A stretch of 64,000 nt of DNA, taken from positions 124,001 through 188,000 of the forward strand of contig NZ_CAMFKO010000002.1 in the NCBI RefSeq assembly GCF_945957265.1, given 5' to 3'. The notes under the pieces were generated by a model. It was not told the DNA's origin. It saw only the letters and a program-made list of their open reading frames with translations, and ran no database searches. The stretch is from an uncultured Dechloromonas sp. GTDB taxonomy: Bacteria; Pseudomonadota; Gammaproteobacteria; Burkholderiales; Rhodocyclaceae. Shown piece after piece: positions 26,506 to 32,751 of the stretch. The translations under genes were made by a program, and so were the position numbers. Positions within the stretch are counted from its first letter, which is position 1, and each line of letters opens with the position of its first letter.

Positions 26506-26592
26506 ATGCATCAAGCCCTGAAAGTCGCCGCCATCGCCTACGTGGCCATCGTCATTGCCAAGCGCGTGCCGGTCCTGCGCGACTACCTGTAA
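26506..26592 (+). CDS. 28-residue single-helix membrane peptide
   Basis: ATG 26,506 follows a GGAG site by about eight bases. The product is one hydrophobic helix (ALKVAAIAYVAIVIA) with a basic C-terminal turn (KRVPVLRDYL). It is the first gene of the late operon, 24 bases before the capsid gene. Membrane-containing viruses of this type make several such minor virion peptides; the role is inferred from position. Confidence 0.6.
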   Translation: MHQALKVAAIAYVAIVIAKRVPVLRDYL

Positions 26593-26616
26593 TCGCTACC
26601 TGAACGGAGAATTCCC

Positions 26617-27588
26617 ATGGGTAGCCAATACCGCATTGCGCATAAAATCGCGTCCGTCCCGGTCACGGCCGGCGGTTTCGCCACGGTCGACATCCCCAGG
26701 GATTACGACTACGAGACCATCTTCATGCGCGTCACCGGCGGCCTGCAGGTCACCGGCGTCGCCACCTCGGTCCGTGCCGAAGCCCCGTGCCAGGTCATCC
26801 AGCGCGCTGAACTGATCGCCGACGGCAAGAACAACATCTTCAGCGCGCCCGGCTGGTTTGCCGTGCTCGGCAGCTATGACCGAAAGCTGATCGAATACAA
26901 CGCCCGCGCCACCACGCCGCCGTCTGGCGTCGCTGTCGCGACGTACCAGGTCGAAGCCATCGGCACCATCGACCTGATGTCGCCGGATTCCGTGCGGCCG
27001 AAGGATTCGAACTTCCGCTCGTCCGGCCTCAGCCTGTTCCAGCTGCGCCTGACCTTCGGCCAGCCGGGCGATGCCTTCGTCGGCGGCACCGTCGTGTTCA
27101 ACAACATGTTCGTGGAAATCTTCGCGCAGAAGCTGGTTGAACTGCCGGATGCCTCGGGTGCTCTCTCTGGCCCGGTCGCCCTGAAGAAGGTCTCCTACCA
27201 GGAACTCGCCGTCGTCGCCTCGAACGCCAACCAGGAACTGCGCCTGCCCGCCGGAAACCGGATCAAGTCCGTCCTGGTACGTACGGCCGGCAGCGTCACC
27301 GCTGACGAGCCGAGCACGGCCATCCTGAACAACCTGACGCTGCAGGCCGGCGTCGATGTCCGCATGAACTTGTCCGGGGCCAACCTCCGCGCCAAGAACA
27401 ACGCGGACTACGGCCAGCTGCAGGCCGGCTACTACGTGGCCGACGTCACCAGCAAGGGCTGGGCGGGTATCAACCTGACCGACCTGTGGGATGTGACCGG
27501 CGTCGCCGAACCGAAGCTCCTCATGGATGTGACCGGCGCTGCGAACAACAAGGTTCAAGCGGTTATCACCGAATACATCATGGCCTGA
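26617..27588 (+). CDS. Candidate major capsid protein (double jelly-roll predicted)
   Basis: A 323-residue soluble protein rich in short beta-strand segments, with no signal peptide or membrane helix. The N-terminal half (TVDIPRDYDYETIFMRVTG, then RAEAPCQVIQRAELIADGK) is laid out like PM2 P2, which opens with a strand, a loop and a receptor-like strand around Y-E-x-I. The second half (about 190-320) repeats the pattern (RIKSVLVRTAG, LNNLTLQAGVDVRMNLSG, VITEYIMA), which suggests two jelly rolls. A strong GGAG ribosome site precedes ATG 26,617 and a stable hairpin follows the gene, both fitting high expression. It is placed right after the packaging ATPase/terminator. Assignment is by layout and weak resemblance. 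Confidence 0.72.
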   Translation: MGSQYRIAHKIASVPVTAGGFATVDIPRDYDYETIFMRVTGGLQVTGVATSVRAEAPCQVIQRAELIADGKNNIFSAPGWFAVLGSYDRKLIEYNARATTPPSGVAVATYQVEAIGTIDLMSPDSVRPKDSNFRSSGLSLFQLRLTFGQPGDAFVGGTVVFNNMFVEIFAQKLVELPDASGALSGPVALKKVSYQELAVVASNANQELRLPAGNRIKSVLVRTAGSVTADEPSTAILNNLTLQAGVDVRMNLSGANLRAKNNADYGQLQAGYYVADVTSKGWAGINLTDLWDVTGVAEPKLLMDVTGAANNKVQAVITEYIMA

Positions 27589-27603
27589 CGGCCGATGTGA
27601 AAC

Positions 27604-27632
27604 ACCCGCCCCGGTCACAAGCTGGGGCGGGT
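27604..27632 (+). other. Stable hairpin after the capsid gene
   Basis: Stem ACCCGCCCC-like arm at 27,604-27,612 with GGGGCGGGT at 27,624-27,632, loop of 11. No T-run follows and the next gene starts 15 bases on, so it may be a partial terminator or 3' mRNA stabiliser setting capsid stoichiometry. Confidence 0.6.
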
Positions 27633-27647
27633 TCCTGAGAGAACACC

Positions 27648-28370
27648 ATGGGTTTCTTCAAGAGCGTCGTCCAGGCGGTCACCAACTCGGTCAAGACGAT
27701 CTCCAACCCATCGAAGATGCTCTCGATGCGAGAGGACGTTCTCAGGCCGGGCGGATCGCTCACCCTGGATGACTTCTTCAAGCGTGTCGACCCCGTGCTC
27801 GACACCCTGGACCCGATGCATAACATCGTCCAGGAACGCACTACCGGCAGCAGCACCACCGAAGGTCAAAGCCCGTATTTCCAGACCATCGCCCCGATCA
27901 TCGTCGACGTCTTCTTTCCCGGCGCCGGCAGCATGGCTGCGGGTATCTCCAACATTTCCGACGGCAACACCGCCAAGGGCGTCACGCAGTTCGCCGGGGG
28001 CTACATCTCCCAGGTCGGCAGCGCGTACTCGGCGATAGGGCAGGGCGGCAGCTGGATCGGCGCGGCTGGATCAGCCGTCAAGATCGGTGCCACGGCCTAT
28101 GCCGTCTATGACCGGGCCGACAATCTGAAGGGCTATTACGGTGCGCCGCCGCCCAACCTGGTCAGTACCACCCAGCAAGCCGCGCCCGCCTACGCCAGCA
28201 CCGGCGCCGGTACCGCCTACGGCAAATTCACCAATGCCGTCGACCCCGCTGACAACGCCGCCGCCGTCGCGGCCAACCGCCAGAAGGCACTGACCACCGC
28301 CCGCGACAAGAACATCGCCTTGCTCGCGCTGATCGCCGGTGCCCTCGCACTCACTTTCGGGAAGATTTAA
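27648..28370 (+). CDS. Late provirus membrane protein
   Basis: A 240-residue protein. The N-terminal 70 residues are polar; the middle (about 80-155) is glycine/alanine-rich and hydrophobic (IIVDVFFPGAGSMAAGI, IGAAGSAVKIGATAYAVYD); the C-terminus is a transmembrane helix (NIALLALIAGALALTFGKI). It resembles hydrophobic virion or DNA-delivery proteins by composition only. Directly abutted by the next ATG. Likely a component of an internal viral membrane. Confidence 0.6.
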   Translation: MGFFKSVVQAVTNSVKTISNPSKMLSMREDVLRPGGSLTLDDFFKRVDPVLDTLDPMHNIVQERTTGSSTTEGQSPYFQTIAPIIVDVFFPGAGSMAAGISNISDGNTAKGVTQFAGGYISQVGSAYSAIGQGGSWIGAAGSAVKIGATAYAVYDRADNLKGYYGAPPPNLVSTTQQAAPAYASTGAGTAYGKFTNAVDPADNAAAVAANRQKALTTARDKNIALLALIAGALALTFGKI

Positions 28371-28913
28371 ATGGACGACACCGTTGATATGTCCGGCTTC
28401 TACAGCGACCCGTGGTCATTCTCGACGCCGGGCAACCTGTTCGACTCGCCGGTCCTGCAGAACACCAACTACTCCACCGACTACAGCCAGCCGGCCATTG
28501 GCATGGACGTCCTGCCGGCCGTGACCACCAGCACGCCGCCGGTCTTCACCAGCAACAGCCCGAGCACCAATGCCGACTGGCTGAAGACCGCGACGGCCGG
28601 TATCGATTACGGCCTCAAGGTCATGCAGACCGGCCTCAATGCCAAGAGCCAGTACCAGGACCAGTCGCTGAACGCCTACCTGAAGACCGCCCAGGTCGAT
28701 ATCGCCCGCGTGCAAGCCGGAGCGGCGATGGACGTCGCCAAGCTCAACGCAACGACCGCTGAGAAGGTCGCGACGTTGCGCGCTAATGCTGCCAACACTG
28801 GGGCCGTCGCTGCCGACCTCGGCCGCGCCGCGGGGAATAACTCCATCATGCTGTGGCTGACCATTGCCGGCGTCGCGCTGGCCTTCGTCCAGGTCATGCA
28901 GTCGGGGCGCTGA
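28371..28913 (+). CDS. Late provirus protein with C-terminal membrane anchor
   Basis: A 180-residue protein. Residues 1-75 are Ser/Thr/Pro/Asn-rich and probably flexible, about 80-145 form a long helix (LKTAQVDIARVQAGAAMDVAKL), and the C-terminus is a single helix anchor (SIMLWLTIAGVALAFVQVM). Start abuts the previous stop with no gap. Virion membrane protein by position; no homologue recognised. Confidence 0.6.
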   Translation: MDDTVDMSGFYSDPWSFSTPGNLFDSPVLQNTNYSTDYSQPAIGMDVLPAVTTSTPPVFTSNSPSTNADWLKTATAGIDYGLKVMQTGLNAKSQYQDQSLNAYLKTAQVDIARVQAGAAMDVAKLNATTAEKVATLRANAANTGAVAADLGRAAGNNSIMLWLTIAGVALAFVQVMQSGR

Positions 28914-28914
28914 T

Positions 28915-29487
28915 ATGACCTCCGACAACGTCAAAGCCATCCTCCTTGCCGGCTTCGGCATCGCCGTCGTCGCCACCGTCTGGAAGCTCTATCACAAGGC
29001 CGGCCAGATGGGCACCGACCTGGTCACCGCCGCCGGCCAGATCGAGAAAGACCTGGTACAGGGCATCACCAGCATGGGCAACACCGTCGGCGCCATGGCT
29101 GACCAGGTCAAGGCCGGAATCAACTCGACCACCGACGCCCTGGGGCTGACCAACTCGACCGACAACGGATACCAGATGCCGGCCGGCTACGGCGCCACGC
29201 TGCTGCCCTTCAAGCGATGGCCTCAATCGGCCATCGACGGCATCAACGCCGCCAACCGCCTGCGCGGCATCAAGCGCACCTGGAAGTTCGAAGGCGACTT
29301 CGCCGGCTGGAAGGTCTATAGCGACGGAACCATCATCTCGCCCGATGGCTACTACCTGCGCGACCTGATCGCCGCCGGCGACGTCAGCGCCACCCAGGCC
29401 AATTTCGCATTCTCAGAGATCCCGGACAACTTCTCCGGGCTGACCTTCGATCAAACCCGTTACCAGTGGCAAACCGCCCAGGAGTGA
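28915..29487 (+). CDS. Late provirus protein with N-terminal membrane helix
   Basis: A 190-residue protein starting at ATG 28,915 one base after the previous stop. Residues 5-25 form a transmembrane helix (VKAILLAGFGIAVVATVWKL), followed by an amphipathic helix and a C-terminal globular part (FKRWPQSAIDGINAANRLRG, FAGWKVYSDGTIISPDGYY). Together with the two genes before it this makes a run of membrane-anchored late proteins. Unknown function. Confidence 0.6.
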   Translation: MTSDNVKAILLAGFGIAVVATVWKLYHKAGQMGTDLVTAAGQIEKDLVQGITSMGNTVGAMADQVKAGINSTTDALGLTNSTDNGYQMPAGYGATLLPFKRWPQSAIDGINAANRLRGIKRTWKFEGDFAGWKVYSDGTIISPDGYYLRDLIAAGDVSATQANFAFSEIPDNFSGLTFDQTRYQWQTAQE

Positions 29488-29489
29488 CC

Positions 29490-30251
29490 ATGCAGCAATT
29501 CCTCGACAAGCCTTCGATCAACTTCGGCGCCGTCCGCGACGGCCGGCGATCCATGCCGCTGTGGCTCGATGTCGACCTGACCGCCGCCCGTAGCATTGCC
29601 GCTGGATCCGCGCTGTCCGTCAACATCGCCGGCAACTCTTTCTACATCGACCAGGACACCGCGAACGTCGGCAGTGCGACCGTGCATTTCCAGGACACCA
29701 ACCTGGGCGCATCGTCCGCCCCGCTGTTTGTCTCCGCTGGCTTTATCGCCAACGTGCCATTCACCCAGCTGCTGATCGAGAACGCGGCCCAGGCGGGCAA
29801 ACGCCTGCGCATCTTCTACGGTGTCGACATCGACTTTCAGGCCGGCATTAATGCCAGCATCGCCATCTCGGGGACTGTCGCTGTCACCACTGTCGCTAAG
29901 ACCGTCGCCCAGGATTCTAAAATTTGGACGCAGTCTTATAAGTCGACCACGGCCATGGGCGCGAACGCCGCCGATCCGATCTTTCTGGCCGCTGCCAACG
30001 TCAACGGCGCGGAAATCGTGCGTGCCGACATCTTTTGCATTACCGGCGGCGGGGCTATGCAGCTCATCGCCAAGAACGGTGCTCCGGCCGGGCTCAATGA
30101 CGGCACGGTTCTGTGCACCGGATTCGCCGCCTCGACCAATCCGATGAAGATTGAGCAACCGCTCTATGTGCCGCCCGGAGTCGGCCTCTATCACATTAAT
30201 GCCGTGGCTGAAAGCACCGCCAACCGCTCCGTTCTGTGGCGCTTCCTGTGA
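29490..30251 (+). CDS. Beta-rich late protein, candidate vertex or spike protein
   Basis: A 253-residue protein starting ATG 29,490 (MQQFLDKPSIN). It has no membrane segment and is dominated by alternating hydrophobic/polar strands with many Gly, Ala, Thr and Asn, which suggests beta-sandwich domains: about 25-120, then a linker (ASIAISGTVAVTTVAKTVA), then about 140-253. It would fit a penton or receptor-binding spike. The assignment rests on position between virion and lysis genes and on predicted strand content only. Confidence 0.5.
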   Translation: MQQFLDKPSINFGAVRDGRRSMPLWLDVDLTAARSIAAGSALSVNIAGNSFYIDQDTANVGSATVHFQDTNLGASSAPLFVSAGFIANVPFTQLLIENAAQAGKRLRIFYGVDIDFQAGINASIAISGTVAVTTVAKTVAQDSKIWTQSYKSTTAMGANAADPIFLAAANVNGAEIVRADIFCITGGGAMQLIAKNGAPAGLNDGTVLCTGFAASTNPMKIEQPLYVPPGVGLYHINAVAESTANRSVLWRFL

Positions 30252-30616
30252 TGCTCAATCAAAAATCACTGGACCGCATGGCCGGCGTCGATCCGCGCCT
30301 GGTCGCCGTCATCGGTGCCGCCGCCGCCATCTGCCCGCTGCAGTTCATCGTCACCGAAGGCGTGCGCAGCTGGGACCGGCAGAAGATGCTCTTCGAGGCC
30401 GGCAAGAGCCAGACCATGAACTCCCAGCACTGCAAGGGCAGGGCGGTCGACATCGCCGTCATGATCGATGGCAAAGCCGATTGGACCTTTGCCAATTACC
30501 GAACCGTCGCCCAGGCCGTCAAGGCTGCGGCGCTGCAACTCAACGTCCCGGTGGAGTGGGGCGGGGATTGGGCCACCTTCAAGGATGGCCCGCACTTTCA
30601 ACTCAAAGGAGCATGA
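30251..30616 (+). CDS. Endolysin, M15-family peptidase
   Basis: A 121-residue peptidoglycan peptidase. Zinc ligands match the M15/VanY-type pattern: H60 and D67 in SQHCKGRAVD, and H115 in PHFQL, with catalytic acid around E102/W103. It has a single catalytic domain and no signal peptide, so it needs a holin or membrane damage for export. It starts at ATG 30,251 sharing its A with the previous TGA. Such L-Ala-D-Glu endopeptidases are common in phages; here it implies lytic release, not filamentous extrusion. Confidence 0.9.
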   Translation: MLNQKSLDRMAGVDPRLVAVIGAAAAICPLQFIVTEGVRSWDRQKMLFEAGKSQTMNSQHCKGRAVDIAVMIDGKADWTFANYRTVAQAVKAAALQLNVPVEWGGDWATFKDGPHFQLKGA

Positions 30617-30810
30617 ACATGGCAAACGGCCAAAAGACGCGGGCAATCATCGCCCGCATGTCCGAGCCGAGCACCTACGCGGGTCTCGGCCTTTTACTGC
30701 ACGGCATCATGGGCTTGATCGCCTCCAAAGGAACGGATGGTCAAGCCTGGGGGACCGTCGGCGCTGGCCTCGGTGCCGTGTTTCTACCGGAAAACGGCGG
30801 GAACACCTGA
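30613..30810 (+). CDS. Holin-like small membrane protein
   Basis: A 65-residue protein overlapping the endolysin stop (ATGA at 30,613). A polar N-terminus (ANGQKTRAIIARMSEPST) is followed by hydrophobic stretches (YAGLGLLLHGIMGLIAS and WGTVGAGLGAVFLPE) and a short tail. The size, the second segment ending in VFLPE and the position next to the endolysin are typical of phage holins. ATG 30,619 is an alternative start. Confidence 0.7.
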   Translation: MNMANGQKTRAIIARMSEPSTYAGLGLLLHGIMGLIASKGTDGQAWGTVGAGLGAVFLPENGGNT

Positions 30811-30855
30811 GCGACCCGTGAATTTTTGCTTCAACTGTGGAAAGGAAATGAACCC

Positions 30856-31194
30856 ATGAAAACCAAGACTGTTCCCGGCTTCGAAAAAGTCACCGGCCGC
30901 CCGCCGCTCGTCGTCTGGCACACCTTCGAAGTGACCAAAGATGGGCAGATGGCCCACCTCATCGACGGCGTGCTGCGCGCCACCGTGCCGCCCGAAGGCT
31001 GGCTCGCCTACTGCGATACCTACCCGGACGCCCAGGACATCGTCGACGAGCTCACCAAGCCCACTGAGATCCCGCCGCCCGCACCGGAACCGACGATGGG
31101 CCAGGCTCTGACCATCCAGGAGCAGCTGGCCGCTGCGCTGGCAACCGTGCAGCAGCTGCAGCAGGCCGTCCAGGAACAGCAGCCGCTGCAGTGA
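30856..31194 (+). CDS. Last late-operon protein, unknown
   Basis: A 112-residue soluble protein. ATG 30,856 (MKTKTVPGF) has an AAAGGAAA ribosome site upstream and is preferred to the TTG at 30,826. The N-terminal 70 residues look globular; a proline linker (PPPAPEPT) leads to a glutamine-rich helix (EQLAAALATVQQLQQAVQEQQ) that may form a coiled coil. Unknown role; a spanin is unlikely because there is no membrane helix or lipobox. Confidence 0.5.
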   Translation: MKTKTVPGFEKVTGRPPLVVWHTFEVTKDGQMAHLIDGVLRATVPPEGWLAYCDTYPDAQDIVDELTKPTEIPPPAPEPTMGQALTIQEQLAAALATVQQLQQAVQEQQPLQ

Positions 31195-31216
31195 CCTTCA
31201 TGGCCATGTGAATGAG

Positions 31217-31240
31217 AAGCCGGGGAAACCCGGCTTTTTT
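31217..31240. terminator. Terminator at the end of the late operon
   Basis: Perfect 8-bp stem AAGCCGGG/CCCGGCTT with GAAA tetraloop, then T-run to 31,240. It overlaps the stop of the converging integrase gene. Confidence 0.92.
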
Positions 31241-32108
31241 ACGCCGCCAGCGGGAGCTCCAGCTGCTCCACCGCCTCGCGTAGCCGATTCGGCGCCAGGT
31301 GCGCGTACCGCTCCGTTTCCCGGACGCTGGCATGCCCGAGCAGATCGCGGACCTCCGTCAGCGGCACACCGGATGACACCAGCCAGCTGGCGAATGTGTG
31401 CCGTAGGTCGTGAATCCGGAAATCATCAATCCCCGCCCGTTTCTTCGCCGTTTGGAATTGCTCATACAGCCGAGTAACCCGCCGGCCGTCCGGCCACGCG
31501 AAGACCCACCTTGAGCGTGGGCAGTGTTCCATGCGAAAAGCCTGCCGCTCTCGCAAGGCGTCCTGCGCATGGCGATTCAGCGGAATGAACCGGCGCTTGC
31601 CGCTCTTCGTGTGCTGGCCGTCCAACTGGATGCGACGCTGCTCGATGTCGACGCGGTGCCACTCCAGGCCCAGCATCTCGTTGAGTCGCATGCCTGTATT
31701 CAGCGCCAGGTTGATGAACGACCCCAGGCAGTGATTCAAGCCGGCCTCCGCACACATCACCAGGCGCTGCGCCTCATCGCGCGTCAGCCAGCGCAGACGG
31801 CCCTCTGGCATCTTCAGTGACATGTTCCTGGTTGGGTTGGGCAGAGGCCATTCCCAGTGCTTTATAGCGTAGTTGATCGCCGCTGACAGAATGTCGATCT
31901 CTCGGTTGATCGTCCCGTTGGCGCGGCCGACCTTTCGTCTCGACTGGATGTAGCTCGAGATATCCAGTCGCCGAAGCGTGGTCATGTCGCGGCCGGCGAA
32001 GTGTCGGTGCAGAGCCACCTCTGCACATTCGATACGCTTGATGCTTTTCAGGTCGCCGCGAACGGCGTCCAGGTACTCCGAGAAAAGGTGCTCAAAGGCG
32101 TATTCCAT
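31239..32108 (-). CDS. Provirus tyrosine integrase
   Basis: A 289-residue site-specific recombinase. An N-terminal SAM-like core-binding domain (about 5-90) precedes the catalytic domain with the full active site: R141 (TGMRLNEM), K168, H233 and R236 (HDLRHTF), H259 (LGHASV) and the nucleophile Y268 (ERYAHL). It faces left, beginning 148 bases inside queD's end and in the same direction as queD, so host readthrough could express it. ATG 32,108 is chosen; the open frame to 32,123 has only a TTG. It acts on the queD 3' core sites. Confidence 0.93.
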   Translation of the reverse strand: MEYAFEHLFSEYLDAVRGDLKSIKRIECAEVALHRHFAGRDMTTLRRLDISSYIQSRRKVGRANGTINREIDILSAAINYAIKHWEWPLPNPTRNMSLKMPEGRLRWLTRDEAQRLVMCAEAGLNHCLGSFINLALNTGMRLNEMLGLEWHRVDIEQRRIQLDGQHTKSGKRRFIPLNRHAQDALRERQAFRMEHCPRSRWVFAWPDGRRVTRLYEQFQTAKKRAGIDDFRIHDLRHTFASWLVSSGVPLTEVRDLLGHASVRETERYAHLAPNRLREAVEQLELPLAA

Positions 32109-32156
32109 CGCCTCACCATTCAAATTATTTTTTTATTGGATTTGAGTTGTCGATTG

Positions 32157-32183
32157 GATATTCCTATCAATCTTGGGAATATC
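32157..32183. repeat. Inverted repeat between integrase gene and attR
   Basis: GATATTCC (32,157-32,164) and GGAATATC (32,176-32,183), 11 bases apart and extendable with one bulge (GATTG/CAATC). It lies in an AT-rich stretch about 90 bases from the attachment core; candidate integrase arm or excisionase site, or integrase operator. Confidence 0.5.
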
Positions 32184-32255
32184 AATCCATGGAATCAGAT
32201 TTGGACAAATCAGCCTGTTTTACTGATTTCGCCGTAATGCGGATAAAACACGCTC

Positions 32256-32708
32256 TTATGCAACTTCAAGCCTAAGCGCGTCGGCCCAGCAGTTGGGGGT
32301 TTCGTAAAGTCTGACCTGCTCGAGGCGCAAGTGGTTGCCGTAGGTGTCGCGATAGACGGTATCGAGTCGGTCGAAGGCCAGGCGGGCCAGATTCTCGGCG
32401 GTCGGGACGCGGTCGAGGATGACGGTCTTGTGGCCGGGCAGGGTGGCCAGGAAGTCGACGATGGCCTTGTCGCCGGCAAAGGCGAGGAAGGCGTGATCCC
32501 ATTCGTCAACCAGGTATTGCTTGGCCAGGTGCTTGACCTGCGAAAAGTCCATCACCATTCCATTCGCGGCGTCGCCCGTCTTGTTGATGATGTCGCCGGA
32601 AAGCGTGATTTCAATGACGTAGCGGTGCCCGTGCAGGTGGCGGCACTGGCTTTTGTGATCGGGGATGCGGTGCCCGGCATCGAATTCGAGACGGCGGGTA
32701 ATCAACAT
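32256..32708 (-). CDS. queD: 6-carboxytetrahydropterin synthase QueD, 3' end provided by provirus
   Basis: A 150-residue queuosine-pathway enzyme turning dihydroneopterin triphosphate into 6-carboxy-tetrahydropterin. Zinc ligands H13, H26 and H28 and the catalytic C22 (AGHRI, QCRHLHGH) are intact, as are MVMDFSQVK and the conserved glutamate in TAENLA. ATG 32,708 is chosen; upstream frame extension to 32,753 would enter the divergent gene. Integration replaced the last four codons (LEVA for probable TAAD) without changing length, so the enzyme should stay active. Confidence 0.93.
   Translation of the reverse strand: MLITRRLEFDAGHRIPDHKSQCRHLHGHRYVIEITLSGDIINKTGDAANGMVMDFSQVKHLAKQYLVDEWDHAFLAFAGDKAIVDFLATLPGHKTVILDRVPTAENLARLAFDRLDTVYRDTYGNHLRLEQVRLYETPNCWADALRLEVA
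32275..32297. repeat. Right attachment site core (attR) within queD
   Basis: 23-bp partner of 22,403-22,425, differing at 32,288 (A instead of C). On the minus strand it encodes PNCWADALR, the last conserved residues of QueD; the following LEVA and stop are provirus-derived. Confidence 0.85.
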
Positions 32709-32751
32709 GGTGTATTGCTCGACAAGACGGTCGCGGATTATACAATGGGCC

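Larger units (their letters stand above)
22403..32297. mobile_element. Integrated tailless provirus, corticovirus/FLiP-like gene plan
   Basis: A 9.87-kb element bounded by 23-bp direct repeats with one mismatch, inserted in the 3' end of queD. Order left to right: repressor (minus), early operon (plus) with a twin-tyrosine rolling-circle replication protein, zinc ribbon and packaging ATPase, terminator, late operon (plus) with candidate capsid protein, small membrane proteins, candidate spike, endolysin and holin-like protein, terminator, integrase (minus). There is no terminase, portal, tail, or filamentous-phage coat or adsorption gene. Established knowledge: PM2 (about 10 kb) and FLiP (about 9 kb) combine a HUH replication protein, a short packaging ATPase, a double jelly-roll capsid and many membrane proteins, and PM2-like proviruses are known. 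The assignment here is by gene plan and motifs and needs structure prediction of the capsid candidate. Confidence 0.88.

Noticed and set aside
22403..32297. Filamentous phage (inovirus) provirus
   Set aside because: The initiator and ATPase could suggest it, but there is no pVIII/pIII/pVI-like gene, the ATPase lacks a membrane segment, and an endolysin-holin pair and a large beta-rich capsid candidate are present.
22403..32297. Satellite or defective remnant of a tailed phage
   Set aside because: No terminase, portal, tail or head-maturation gene is seen, and the gene chain is unbroken with intact overlaps, promoters and terminators.
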